NCBI GenBank assembly: GCA_010015745.1
Contig: ML978173.1
Location: 310,001-374,000, forward strand
DNA from: Setomelanomma holmii
Lineage: Eukaryota; Ascomycota; Dothideomycetes; Pleosporales; Phaeosphaeriaceae
Length of the DNA: 64,000 nt
Reading direction: 5' to 3'
In this document: one piece after another, positions 32,901-42,966 of the stretch
Layout of the letters: each line of letters starts with the position of its first letter
How positions within the stretch are numbered: position 1 is the stretch's first letter
Notes under the pieces: generated by a model
Told to the model about the DNA's origin: nothing
What the model saw: only the letters and a program-made list of their open reading frames with translations
The model's database searches: none
Position numbers and translations under genes: made by a program

Positions 32901-33086
32901 GCCCCCATCGTCAACATTTGGGTCGGAGTCATCACGTAGCCGTTTGATGTTTGCGCTGGCTGGATGTTGACGCCTAGTACGAGATCGCTGATGGACTTCA
33001 GAAGGTCTGTAGCTATCTAAGAGTCGGTAGCTATGGCGTGAGTGATAGGATCTTGTTGGGGATTGCTGTCCAACTCGGCGATTCAT
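29962..33086 (-). CDS. SLIP-GC-like dynamin-family nuclear GTPase
   Basis: Resembles the large, often multi-copy fungal GTPases annotated as nuclear GTPase SLIP-GC; the cellular role is unknown. ATG taken at 33086 (MNRRVGQQSPTRSYHS). An Arg/Ser-rich disordered region is followed by the P-loop (VVVMGDIGHGKSNLITALL). Later come a DTP-type G3 region followed by GLNDINQLNRDRTEQYL, and VTIIVNQTDRILSSIG. Exons by eye: 33086-32340, 32312-31789, 31742-31687, 31641-31451, 31398-31139, 31089-30814, 30779-30632, 30575-30160 and a last one starting near 30089. Introns of 45-56 nt are convincing. Those of 27 nt (32313-32339) and 34 nt are abnormally short. Exon 5 changes frame near 31300 without a splice site, and the last join is not solved (the protein may end at 30151). 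It may be decaying. Confidence 0.62.
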
Positions 33087-34518
33087 ATTGGCATGGGGAC
33101 CATCAGTAACCGCCCGGTTTTGGACTGAATAGACGTGAGATTGCGACCTGGGTTGGACAACGTGCGGACGAGTGGTCTCGAGTGACAATGGTCGAGGATT
33201 TACTATACGAGACAACAGAACAAGACACAAGTAACAAGAATGAGTAGGTCAAAGGCCTGACAGTCGCGGCAGGTTGATAGGTTTTATCAATGCGGCATGC
33301 CAGGCACGACCAGCAGTGATTGACTGGTGGCGCGGGTCGACCACCGTTGCGCACGATGCGGATACGTTGCTTTTGCTGGAGGCTTGTTTGTCGCCTGCCC
33401 AACTTTCGTGCATGATGCGCTGCCTACTGGCAGCGGACACATTTGACATGCATGGCGGCAGATCTCGTATCCCAACCACCCGCGACCACCATAGGCATTT
33501 TGAGATCTTGCCACATGAATCCGCATGCAGGTTCAAGGGAACGTACTGCTATCGGCTGCAGACAAAGGAATGCGACAAGGGTTGTTTGGATGCGAGAGAT
33601 CGTCGCGTACAATCGCTGGCAGTATCGTCGCTTCAAAGATCTGTGAATGCTATTGCGCCTATCATCAATCTGAAGTCAAGGACTTCTGGCTGCTAGTTAT
33701 CGAAGGGGTACCATCTGCTGGTACCCCTTGAATCCTTCTATGATTCTGCTCTTTTGTCCTGCCCAGCGCCTGAGCCTATGGTTCCATTGTAACGGTTGTA
33801 GTTCCGTGATGTAGGCTTGCCAGGATATGCAGGGGCGGTTACACAGCATACCACCCTTTCCTCATGTCGTGTCATCCAATCACGAACAACTTCATCGGCA
33901 AAGACTGGCCCGATTCAGAATCTTGTGTCTTGTGTCGCAACAACGACGGTCAATCTTAGCCAAAGGTCCTGGGAGCTTGGATGTGCTCTGTTATGGGCAC
34001 AGTCTGTGCAGGTGCGGGGGTTGGGAGGGTTGCTGCCGTGGGGTCGCAGCAGATATCATGCCTGCAGCAGCGCGACTGGAATAGCACAGAAGGAGACATT
34101 GCAGCCATGTTGCAGCTACCACCATTCCGAGTTGTGCAGGAGTGAGTTCCGATTACGTCTGTTCAGAAGTGAGCTGCTGGAGGACGAGGACGTGGAGCAA
34201 GTACCTGCTGCTGCCGCTAAAATCGCTTAGTGCCTGGGCGTCACGTTGCCTTCAAGAATTTTCGTATCTCGAGAGGCGACGTTGTCAAAGTGCGGTTGTC
34301 TCGACACCCTGCTGGTCGCAGTCCGACCAATCAGAACTGCGTTGTCGAGCCATCAAGGTACATCGATGCCGGGCTCACTCGAATTCCAGCGCGGGACATA
34401 AGCCGATTCTGATGCCAATCAAAAAGGATTCATACCGCTCAAACCCCAGAACTCGCTCTGACGCTATAAAGATCATCTCCACCCATCCCAACCCTCCCAC
34501 TTTCCCACCCTTCACACC
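33087..34518. other. intergenic with one perfect hairpin
   Basis: About 1.4 kb. I found no convincing gene. Frames at 33103-33402 and 33817-34230 lack motifs. The left end is the presumed promoter of the GTPase gene. Confidence 0.4.
33703..33729. repeat. perfect 11-bp hairpin
   Basis: AAGGGGTACCA and TGGTACCCCTT flank a five-base loop (TCTGC). It lies alone in non-coding DNA. It could be a regulatory site or a small transposon footprint; no poly-T tract follows. Confidence 0.55.
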
Positions 34519-34785
34519 TCAGTACCGTCCCCCATCCGCCCTCCCCATACTCCCCGGCCCTCTCTCCGTCTTGCTAATAATATACCACGCATGAATGACT
34601 CCCGGGATCCATCCAAGACAGCAGAGAAGGATGTTGATGAGCAGATCTGCGCTGCAGCCGCGGCGCATGGCGACAGGCAGGAAGGGGAGCCATATTGCGA
34701 GGAAGTAGAGGAGGATTGTGCCCTGGAATGGAGTTAGTCGTGGGTATAGAGGAATGACTGGGGGACGTACGGTGCTTGATGGCAT
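34519..34785 (-). CDS. PMP3: Pmp3-type small plasma membrane proteolipid
   Basis: A two-helix plasma membrane protein of the UPF0057/Pmp3 family, linked to membrane potential and salt tolerance in yeast. Coding exons are 34785-34771 and 34722-34519, split by a 48-nt intron with GTACGT donor, ACTAAC branch and TTCCAG acceptor. Spliced, the product is 72 residues: MPSST then GTILLYFLAIWLPFLPVA, the family loop MRRGCSADLLINILLCCLG, WIPGVIHAWYII, and a short polar tail. The intron length is a multiple of three and has no stop, so retaining it would insert 16 residues (88 in total) before helix 1. Family members lack that segment, so splicing is assumed to be the norm. Confidence 0.9.
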   Translation of the reverse strand: MPSSTVRPPVIPLYPRLTPFQGTILLYFLAIWLPFLPVAMRRGCSADLLINILLCCLGWIPGVIHAWYIISKTERGPGSMGRADGGRY

Positions 34786-34951
34786 TGTGTTGATTGTTGG
34801 TTTTATGGTGTAGAGTTGTTTTTGGTTTTGTGGTGCAAGGTTGTTTGTTGGGTATTGTCGGGAGTGCGTTGAAGTGTATCGCGATATCGCGGACTTGATT
34901 CGCGAGATGTATTTTTTATGATGGATGGAATATCGCAGCGAACCCCTTGAT

Positions 34952-34959
34952 GTATATAA
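34952..34959 (-). promoter_or_regulatory. TATA-like box of the Pmp3 gene
   Basis: On the minus strand this reads TTATATAC, about 170 bases before the Pmp3 ATG at 34785. Confidence 0.4.
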
Positions 34960-35742
34960 CCCCCGTTCACCTTCAATCATACTGGAGGGTGACGTCGTTC
35001 GAGAATAAGCTCTTGGTTCCGGCCCAATTCCGGCGCACCTCATTCGCAAACTCGCACCACGACGCCGTGACATCCGTCTGCCGAGCTGTCAAACCCAAGA
35101 AAAGACCGTGGTTCTCGACCCTCTTGTGCAGGTGTGTGGCGCATGGCCATACGCAATTTGCACCTGTGGCGCAGTTATGACGATGCACGTTGCGATTGAG
35201 GCTGAGCGTGGTGTTGCGTGCGGCTCTTCGGCAGGGCGGAGCGTGCCGAATTATCCGAATCGTGAGCCCTGTGCAGTCTCACAGAACGCTTGTGCTGGAT
35301 TGTGACTGGCCACTGGGATACGGCGGGTGGGTGAGGCAGCATTTCTAGACGTGTTCTTTCCTCTCACAGTTGAACGCAAATTGCACCTGGGCCCAAACTT
35401 ACAGCGTGCAAGTCTCGACTTCAGCATGTATCCGCCACAATCGTGTAGACATGTCAAGGAAACCATTTCAATTCTGCTCTGCAATCAAGATGGAGGGCAT
35501 GTGCTCCAAATCGCTGCTTCCCTTCGATACTCGAGTCTGAGCGTCGATCACGAAAGACGTGCCAAGCTTCGGATGAGTCGAGACACGGACGTGAATGTTT
35601 AGGTATACCCCGATCAGGTCGCAACTCTCCATTCTGGGCTGGCAAATAAACAGCCAACCATGAAAGATGGGATAAAATAAGCCAAATGCCAGGGCTCCAA
35701 TACGAGTTTGACATCGTGTTACGAAAGACAAGAGTTAAAGCT

Positions 35743-35763
35743 GGGGGGGAGGGGGGGGGGGGG
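35743..35763 (+). repeat. poly-G tract
   Basis: Twenty Gs interrupted by a single A. It could form a G-quadruplex on the plus strand, and its length may be uncertain in the assembly. Confidence 0.7.
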
Positions 35764-36393
35764 CAAAATACCACATGAGCAAAATCGTGCGCTGGTCGAT
35801 GGTAGCCAGGATGGTACAATCGAGAGATATATGTGTGTCATGGAGAGGAAGACGTATAGAGAGGCGTTGAGGTGTTATGGAGGTCGAAGTTTGGAGGTCG
35901 CGAGGTATACGGTCGAGGTGACGGTGGAAGGTGGTCGAAGCGTAGACAATTAGGTTTTCCGGCAAGGAGGGAAAGCTGCGACACATGCTTGGTTCGTAGA
36001 TAAAGGCGTCGAGGTCGGTTCGTGCGCGAAACGGCTCGAGATGCCATTGGTAGGTAGCCAGCTAGATGTCCTTGAGGGGCCGTGGATGGCGGGCGCATAC
36101 GGAACGAGGAGTTGACACACTCCACGAGATACGATGACGTTGCATCAGGTACATAGCAGCTGTGTGAGGATTTTCAGCGTCCTTTCGAAGGTAGGGAATG
36201 TACGAGACGTTCGAAGCGTTTCGATTCACAGAGGGAAGTCCGCACTCGGTCGGACTGTCGCCTAGTGCACGTGATTCGTCATGCATTCAAGGACAATTGT
36301 CGGTTGCCCGTTTCTTCCAACGGGGAGTACCTCGACATGTTAATATAGTGGCTTCTCTTGCCGTTCAAGAGCAATCTGTCGTGTTTGAGGATT

Positions 36394-38493
36394 TCAAACG
36401 AGCGAGAACCGTTGTAGCTTGACACCTCGAGCTCTCAAAGCGTCCGGGAGCATTCGTGGATCAGTGTACATTACTTCGCCAGTCGCCTTATTCCTGAATG
36501 CATCGACCTGCTTCGTCTGCCACCAGCGATCTGGCACTATGCATTCCTCCCAGTCCGGTGGGAGCGGTCCCAATCTTGGGTCTTTGAGAGACTCCTCTCC
36601 TGTTGAAGAGCCGACAAAAGTCTGTTGAAAATTGCCGTTGCGGTCGAACCCGAGCACTATTTTGCACTCTTGAGGCAGAGGCCCAAGAAATGCTTCGCCG
36701 TCCATCATTCCATGGATATAGGCGCATCCAACAAAAAGATAGTGATCGTCAGCTTGCTTTCGCAGAACAACAGGCAACGGACATCCGAGTAGTACCGAGA
36801 CTAGATCACCGGGTCTGACTTCTTGTATACATATCCCAAAGTAGCCATTGGAAGTTTTGAACAATGTGCTACCTGTCGCGATACCACTTACGTGAATGTT
36901 ACGACCCGAAAGTGTGCGTTCATTGTCCTAAAACGACAGGAAAGGGCCCTCAGCTTCCGATAGACTCACTCTACAAGTGGGCGAGTTCGAATATCTATCG
37001 GAAAACCATCCAGTATTGATCGTCCAAGCGCATGCTTCGGCCAGCGTCTCTCCTGTCGGGTAAACACGGAGGCTTGAACTTCTCTGACACCAGAGCTGCT
37101 GAATGGTCTCAATGATTTCAATCTCGTCCTTTGGCAAAGGACTAGAACACATATTTACGAGATCCTTGGAAAGTCCAGTAGCCACCAGAACCCTTGGGTC
37201 AGCAAAATGAACTTCAGCCGCAGAATGACCACCACAGAACCATCCCTCCCAGCCGAGACCTGGACTCGCGACGGACCAGTCAGGGAGCCAAGAGGGACCA
37301 GCTAGAATCAGAATAGCTAGAATTCCATTGGCTTCGACATAAGATACAAAGGCGGTACGGAAAACTTCATCTATCGATTCGGTGTACGAAGGTTGGATTT
37401 TTAGAGAAAACGCTGGAGGCAACAGTGCCAGGATACCGAAAGTCCTATCGCGCGGATCACTACACTCCGCAGATCGTGCGAGCTTAAGAAAGCTTAACGG
37501 GTTTGAAGAGCGATACTGCCTGGCGAGACGGTTCAGATGACGGCAGACATAGACCAGGTCCGGCGAGCCAGTTGGAAATTCCATCTGGGATATTGTCAAG
37601 ATCGCATGTCGTAAGTGTGACCATCTTATCGTGTCATCACCGCAGCATACTACAGAGGAAGAGGCTGCAAGCTGGACCTCCTGAATTATCCACAGACGGT
37701 GAAACCACGAGCGACGGAGCAATTGGTAGACGGTGCTCCATGCTTCGGGTGCAGCGTCGATACTGGCGGCATCCAATGATCTGTAAAGCCCTTTATTTGT
37801 ACACTCTGGCGCAGGCAACAAGAACATGTCTTTACTACATATAGTTTGCAGTACCACGTGGTCGAGTAAGGTCAGGGCTGTTCTCGAGTTCGAAGATGCC
37901 GGGCCCAGCCAAACAAGAACGCGTTGGGCAGACTTGAAAATATCCCCCATACGTTGCACTTGATGACTTCGTTCAATTGGTTCACTTTAGTTGATGCAAA
38001 TGGCGTCTATCCATAGCGTTCGTGGGGTGTCTGTCGTGCGTAGGTGTTTCAGCGCTTCAAGAAGATTTGTCTGCAAATCCAGTTCCTCGCTCTTTCTCAA
38101 CGGCTGAAGCTCGCTGCTTGTGCTTGATGGAGAAATCACATGGATGACTGGTTGTTGAACCTCCACAATACCCCAGGTATAACTTAGAGCTTCATACTGT
38201 AGTTGCGATGTATGTGTTTGTTGTGGATCTGGATGGTTCCAGGATGTACGTCTCTGCCGTCTGTCCCAGAAAATCACGCGGTCTTCTTCAGTCTCATAGG
38301 CTCGCCATCCATCTGGCAAACTTGCTCTGATAGCCTCCAGGCGGTTCATTGGGTCCTCTCTTCTTGGCGGTACGACGAGTGGTACTGTATTCATCGATAT
38401 GCTGACTGTGTCATCGAAAGCGCCAGGATGAAGCTCGAGAAGCCTAATCTCTCCTGCAGCAACGTCCAGCAACGAGTATTGATATTTCGGCAT
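36394..38493 (-). pseudogene. HET-domain gene with WW-like modules and two in-frame stops
   Basis: Heterokaryon-incompatibility (HET) proteins act in fungal non-self recognition and trigger cell death when activated. One frame of 700 codons, from MPKYQYSLLD to SLV-stop, needs no splicing but is cut by TAA at 37987-37989 and TAG at 36928-36930. HET motifs are clear: a start typical of the family, YEALSYTWG, LWIDAICIN, then RSHQVQRMGDIFKSAQRVLV, WFHRLWIIQEVQLA and DPRDRTFGILALL. The first stop sits where the family has Gln right after CIN. Before the HET core, residues 59-90 form a WW domain (SLPDGWRAYETEE, FWDRRQRRTSWNHP). A second, degenerate WW-like unit is near the end (PLPPDWEE and KATGEVMYTDPRM). 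It is otherwise undamaged, so inactivation looks recent, or the stops are read through. Confidence 0.82.
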
Positions 38494-39983
38494 GTTTGAG
38501 TATTTCCAAAGGCCGATGTCTGGCTGGGCATGCTTGGGAAGGAGAAGATGAGGTAGATTTCGCCGGTCGGTCCTTAATTAGGCTGATAATTCTCTCACAT
38601 TCCTCAGCGTTCGACTAACGTGGGAGGGAACGAGATGATCTGCCACCGGGGGTGGGTCAGGAGAAGACGGTTAAGATGTCCAAGCTGGCCGTTGGGTGTC
38701 TTCGGTTCGAGTGGGAAGAGAAGGTGCTGTCGGAAGAGTCGAAGCATGAGCGGGGGTAGCTGACGGGCATCAGGCTGAAGATAAGCTCTGCACATCAGCC
38801 TTGCCAATTGTGAATGTGTCAGGTGCGACAGCGCTACATCATTTCAACAAGCCATGTCAATCACTAATGTTATTGGGAGATGGTCAGGCTGGTGATTTTG
38901 CCGTAAATGTCCATGCTCGATTGGAGGAGCCAACCACATACTGGCAAACTATATGGAATAGTACATTGGAGATTCTCGAAGTGTGCTCATGCAGGTCAGC
39001 CGCTGTGCCACAGGGTTGCCCCTCCTCACAACGGTTCGATCCTGCCTGCGCAACCCCACACTCCCGCCAGACTCGACCCCACAGTCGCACCAAACGCTGT
39101 GCTGAGCTGATGTTCCGTCGCATAGCTGCTGACGTCCATGGCAACTTGAGCTCTCGAAGTCTGGTTAACAGGCGCGGTCCGCGTCCACATGCACCGCCGA
39201 TCACAACAGACCCCGCAGTCCACGCGAAGAACGAAAAGGCCCACAACGCGACTCAGCCGGTCGAATTGCGAGACGCCGCGTACTCATGCGTCCGCTCTTT
39301 TGCTCTCGTCACATCTTCTGAGAGGCCCAGCTGGCGGCCATGCTGCGAGGCGCTGCTCGCTAAGGAGCTAGCGAGAGTCGCACTCTGTTTTCTGACGCGT
39401 GACGTGTTGTTTGACGTGTCGATAGGGCAACGACTGCTGCTGCTCTCCAACGCCGCCACGGCTACAATGAGTAGTAAAAGCAGCAATCGGCGAATGATGA
39501 GCCGAACTGGAGGGTTCTGAACATGATTGCACAAAAAACGGGCAGCCGAGGGTCGGCGTGACGCAGGCTGGGGTGTGGTGGTTGTGAGGAGCGAAACGGG
39601 CCGCAGCACGCTAGGAGCCAACCATGTGGATGTTGCTGCGACGCACTGACCATGCAAACAAATCAAGCCTACCCACGCGAAAACTCCAGCCGGCCGGTTG
39701 ACGACATACTGGAGCCCTTCAGACGACTCTTCCAACATCAATTATCCGTCAGTTACTCATTCCTCACGCCAAAGAACAATATACCACTACACAGCCCCTG
39801 TACGCGACTCCCAAGCTCATTCACCCCGACAACGGACCGCCCATGCTTTTCCGCCGACGTCAGACGAAACCTTGTCAGGCCACCGAACACTGCCACTCCC
39901 CATAGAGAAGCCCCTTCACTTCTGGTCAGCCCTCAAGACGCCTGCCATAACGCCCACACTCGCCCTCACGGGCACGCACAGCC
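38494..39983. other. divergent intergenic region
   Basis: About 1.5 kb between the HET gene (minus) and the coiled-coil gene (plus). The open frames 38801-39520 plus and 39253-39741 minus overlap and show no motif. Promoters of both neighbours probably lie here. Confidence 0.45.
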
Positions 39984-42314
39984 ATGGACGGCGCTCCTCC
40001 TCCACCGCCGCCTCCGCATGGCGCCAATCCCAAGACAACAGGAGGTAGCCATGCTCCCGGAGGCAGCGGCGGTCTGCCTCCGGGGAACTACGACATCTTC
40101 ATCATACCGCCGCATGCCTCTGGCGGTGGTTTCGTGTACCTGCCTAGTATGGGGGTGCAGCGGAACAGCTTCCTGGCTGGAGTGGCCAGCACGATAGCGA
40201 GCATAGCAGTGTGGAAGATCATAGAGCCACAAGTCAAACAATACTTCCTCTTGGTCAGCCAAACAGTCTCATCTGGTGGAAACGGTGTCATACTACTGGT
40301 TGTGTTGGTGGGAGTAGCAGGATGGGCATTCGGTCAGACACAAGGTGGAGGTCGCTTCAGCGGCGGTGGGCCTGGTCCTGGGTCACAAGGAGGTGCTGGG
40401 GCCGGTGCGGGAACTTCAGGAGCTGGCGCAAGCTACCAACGTGCGCCTCCACCACCGCCGCCGAACGGTACCTTCCCTGGCGCTGGCGCACCGCCCCCTC
40501 AGGGTGCCCATGGTGGATGGGGAGGCTATCAACAGTACGGCGCCTCTTCCCCGCCCCCGCAAGATGAAGACACATCGTGGAAGGAAGAGGAAGAGCGCGA
40601 AGAGGAGGAGCGAAAACGAGCCGAGGAGCAGGCGAAGAAGGAGCAAGAAAAGAAGCGACAAGAGGAAGAGAAGCGGCAGCGAGACGAAGAGGAGCGCAAG
40701 AAGGCTGAAGCAGAAAGAAAGAAGCGTGAGGAGGAGCAACGACGGAGCGAAGAGGAACGTAAACGAGCCGAACAGGCCAAACGACACGCAGAGGAGGAGC
40801 ATCGACGAAGTGAAGAGGAACGAAAAAGAGCCGACGAGGCCAAACGACAAGCAGAGGAGGAGCGACGGCGTGCCGAAGAAGCTAAGAAGAAGCGAGAGGA
40901 GGAAGAGAGACGGCGGGCTGAGGAAGAAAGGAAAAGACGCGACGAGGAAGAACGCAAGCGTGCCTGGGAGGAGCTCAAGCGGGCTGAAGAGGCACGGCAA
41001 CAGCGTGAAGCTGAGGAGAAGCAGCGCGAAGAGGAGGCCAAACAAGCTCGCGCCAAGGCTGAGAAGGAGAAGTGGGAGAAGATGCGCCAACGAGAGCGAG
41101 AACAACGTGAACGGGAGGCACGAGAACGTCTCGCCAAAGAACGGGCACGAAAGCAACAAGAAGCCCGCGAGAAAGAGGAGGCTGAACGTGAGAGGCGTGA
41201 GGCTGAAGCTCGGGCTCAGATCGAAAAAGAGATTCGAGAGAAGCTCGAAGCCGAACAACAGGCAAAGGCTGCAGAAGAAGCTGCACAGAAAGCAGAGCAA
41301 GAGAAGATTGTTGCCGCCGCTGCAGCAGCCAAAGCAAAGGCAGAGGCGGAGGCTGCTGCCGCGAAGGCCAAAGCTGATGCAGAACGATCCGAACGCCTCA
41401 AGGCTGCTCGAGAGCGAGCTCAGAGAGAGCGCGAAGCCCGTCTCAAGACCGAAGCCGAGAAGATCAAGGCAGAGGCCGCTGCCGTTGTTCCAGAGCTGGG
41501 AGCTGGTCGACGGTCGACAACGTACGGTGGCGTCGGCGGTGGTGAGCGACTGGACCCATATGCTGGTGCTAGAAGCCCGCCCGCTCCATCAGTCACCTCG
41601 ACGCACTCTTCTCCCATCAAAGCCACCGTCACCTCGAAAAAGCCATACGAACGCCCCTCTGCAAAGTCCTACGTTGCCTCTGAGGACGCACAAAGCTTTG
41701 CACAACGATCGACCGCCACTCGCTCTCACGTCTCCTCCCAATACTCTGAATCTTCCTACGCGCCATCACAATCAACCTCCCGTACAACTCCACCGGCCTC
41801 ACAACGCGGTCCATACTCGACCACCGATCCAAACAAGATCGTCATCAAGGCGGTATATCTCTTCAACGACCTCTTCCCCAAGCCTGTCGCACAACTTGTC
41901 GCCAACGTCGGCAAGGTCACTGATGGTCTGATCCTCAAAATCCAGACCGAAGGTCTCTTCATCGACGACGACGTCCGCAGCATCCCACAGCGCGAATGGG
42001 ATGTCAAGGCCTGGACGTTGAAAATGGTCGAGGTAAGTGTCCACCCTTCTATTCCCCCTCTGTCACACGTACTTACTAATGTACTTCAGACTGGCACACA
42101 ACCCTCCAAACACCTGCACATCCTTCGCGCCTCGATCCGCGACACAGATGGCAAGCGCTACGTCTTCCTCGTCGACGAGTCTGAGAGCTGGAAACTGGCG
42201 ATTGGACTGCAGAGGCTGCGCAAGGGAAGTCAGGTGCGGAGTATGCAGAATAGCCAGATGGCGCCGAATGAGGTTGCGAGGATCCTGAATTCGATTCCGC
42301 CGATTGCGCTTTGA
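39984..42314 (+). CDS. membrane-anchored protein with long charged helix
   Basis: I do not recognise a named family; it looks like a conserved fungal protein of unknown function. Two exons (39984-42032, 42090-42314) give 757 residues. The N-terminus is Pro/Gly-rich (MDGAPPPPPPPHG), then IPPHASGGGFVYLPSMG. Two hydrophobic segments follow (NSFLAGVASTIASIAVWKII, GVILLVVLVGVAGWAFG). After a Gly-rich linker, about 300 residues are almost only Glu, Arg, Lys, Ala and Gln, a predicted single alpha-helix or coiled coil, followed by a Ser-rich linker. The C-terminal domain has KIVIKAVYLFNDLFPKPVAQ, LKIQTEGLFIDDDVRSIPQR and YVFLVDESESWKLAIGLQRL. The 57-nt intron has GTAAGT, TACTAAT and TTCAG, has no stop and keeps frame if retained. 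Confidence 0.82.
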   Translation: MDGAPPPPPPPHGANPKTTGGSHAPGGSGGLPPGNYDIFIIPPHASGGGFVYLPSMGVQRNSFLAGVASTIASIAVWKIIEPQVKQYFLLVSQTVSSGGNGVILLVVLVGVAGWAFGQTQGGGRFSGGGPGPGSQGGAGAGAGTSGAGASYQRAPPPPPPNGTFPGAGAPPPQGAHGGWGGYQQYGASSPPPQDEDTSWKEEEEREEEERKRAEEQAKKEQEKKRQEEEKRQRDEEERKKAEAERKKREEEQRRSEEERKRAEQAKRHAEEEHRRSEEERKRADEAKRQAEEERRRAEEAKKKREEEERRRAEEERKRRDEEERKRAWEELKRAEEARQQREAEEKQREEEAKQARAKAEKEKWEKMRQREREQREREARERLAKERARKQQEAREKEEAERERREAEARAQIEKEIREKLEAEQQAKAAEEAAQKAEQEKIVAAAAAAKAKAEAEAAAAKAKADAERSERLKAARERAQREREARLKTEAEKIKAEAAAVVPELGAGRRSTTYGGVGGGERLDPYAGARSPPAPSVTSTHSSPIKATVTSKKPYERPSAKSYVASEDAQSFAQRSTATRSHVSSQYSESSYAPSQSTSRTTPPASQRGPYSTTDPNKIVIKAVYLFNDLFPKPVAQLVANVGKVTDGLILKIQTEGLFIDDDVRSIPQREWDVKAWTLKMVEVSVHPSIPPLSHVLTNVLQTGTQPSKHLHILRASIRDTDGKRYVFLVDESESWKLAIGLQRLRKGSQVRSMQNSQMAPNEVARILNSIPPIAL
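40575..41490 (+). repeat. degenerate coding repeat for the charged helix
   Basis: Imperfect tandem units of roughly 20-23 codons (pattern EEERKRAEQAKRHAEEEHRR, then SEEERKRADEAKRQAEEERR) make up the charged helix. The DNA repeats are purine-rich (GAGGAGGAG, AAGAAG), and the opposite strand and shifted frames are also open, so antisense frames here should not be taken as genes. Confidence 0.75.
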
Positions 42315-42966
42315 GCGGTTTTGAACGCAACGAAAAGAAGAAGAATGAGGAGAGGAAGGGTGGTGGTGTTCGAGTCAAGAGGTGGATGTTGTGCTTGGGA
42401 TTGTGGTTGTGGTTGTGGTTTCAGTCCCGAAATGCGAGCCGAGCATTCCACGACGACGGTGGTGCGACACTGCGACATTGTGAAAAAGCAAAACCCATCA
42501 TTTGGTGCGAAGCGAAGCGAAGCGATATCATTCCGAGAAACTTGAGATATACCCTCTATTTTTAGAACACATAGCATCAGCGATGGAGTCTTGTTCTGAT
42601 CGTTCGTTTGAAGGTTCCTTTTTGTATATGGTGGGGAAGTATTGTAGATACTCGGTGGTTGGAGTGTTGCTTGATAAACGAAGGGCAAGGGGATGGGCGT
42701 ATATATGTGTAGAAGAATGAGATGATGTCACATTGAACACTCCATATTCTGTAATGGTCTGTAATTCTTATTCACCACGAAGTATCACCGTATTCCCATT
42801 CTCACATGTCGAATCAATCGCGAACCCCATTCTCTCTCAAACTTCATCTCTCCACTCGTTATTTTAATGGCACTCAGTAATCCTCGGTCGAGGTTCGCTA
42901 GAAGACCTGTCGTGTCTCGTCGCGCCTTTTGATCATTCGTCATTCAGTCCATGTACTGGCACCAAA
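42315..42966. other. convergent 3' spacer
   Basis: About 650 bases between converging genes. It contains short tandem repeats (TTGTGG-type at about 42400-42421; GCGAA units at 42507-42524) and no gene. Confidence 0.45.

Larger units (their letters stand above)
34786..36393. other. intergenic; Pmp3 promoter and poly-G tract
   Basis: About 1.6 kb without a recognised gene. A TATA-like box for the Pmp3 gene and a long G tract are listed separately. Confidence 0.4.

Noticed and set aside
33103..33402. Possible 5' exon of the GTPase gene
   Set aside because: A TAG-ended acceptor exists near 33200 but the upstream frame has no motif, and the ATG at 33086 suffices.
38801..39520. Plus-strand 239-codon open frame
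   Set aside because: No domain, composition unlike a protein (Cys, Arg and His scattered), overlaps equally long antisense frames.
39253..39741. Minus-strand 162-codon open frame
   Set aside because: No motif, overlaps another frame; its hydrophobic run comes from a repeated CTG/AGC stretch.
40345..41931. 528-codon frame overlapping the charged-helix gene, and long antisense frames at 40416-41300 and 40529-41137
   Set aside because: Shadows of the purine-rich coding repeat; the frame at 39984 carries the conserved ends and membrane segments.
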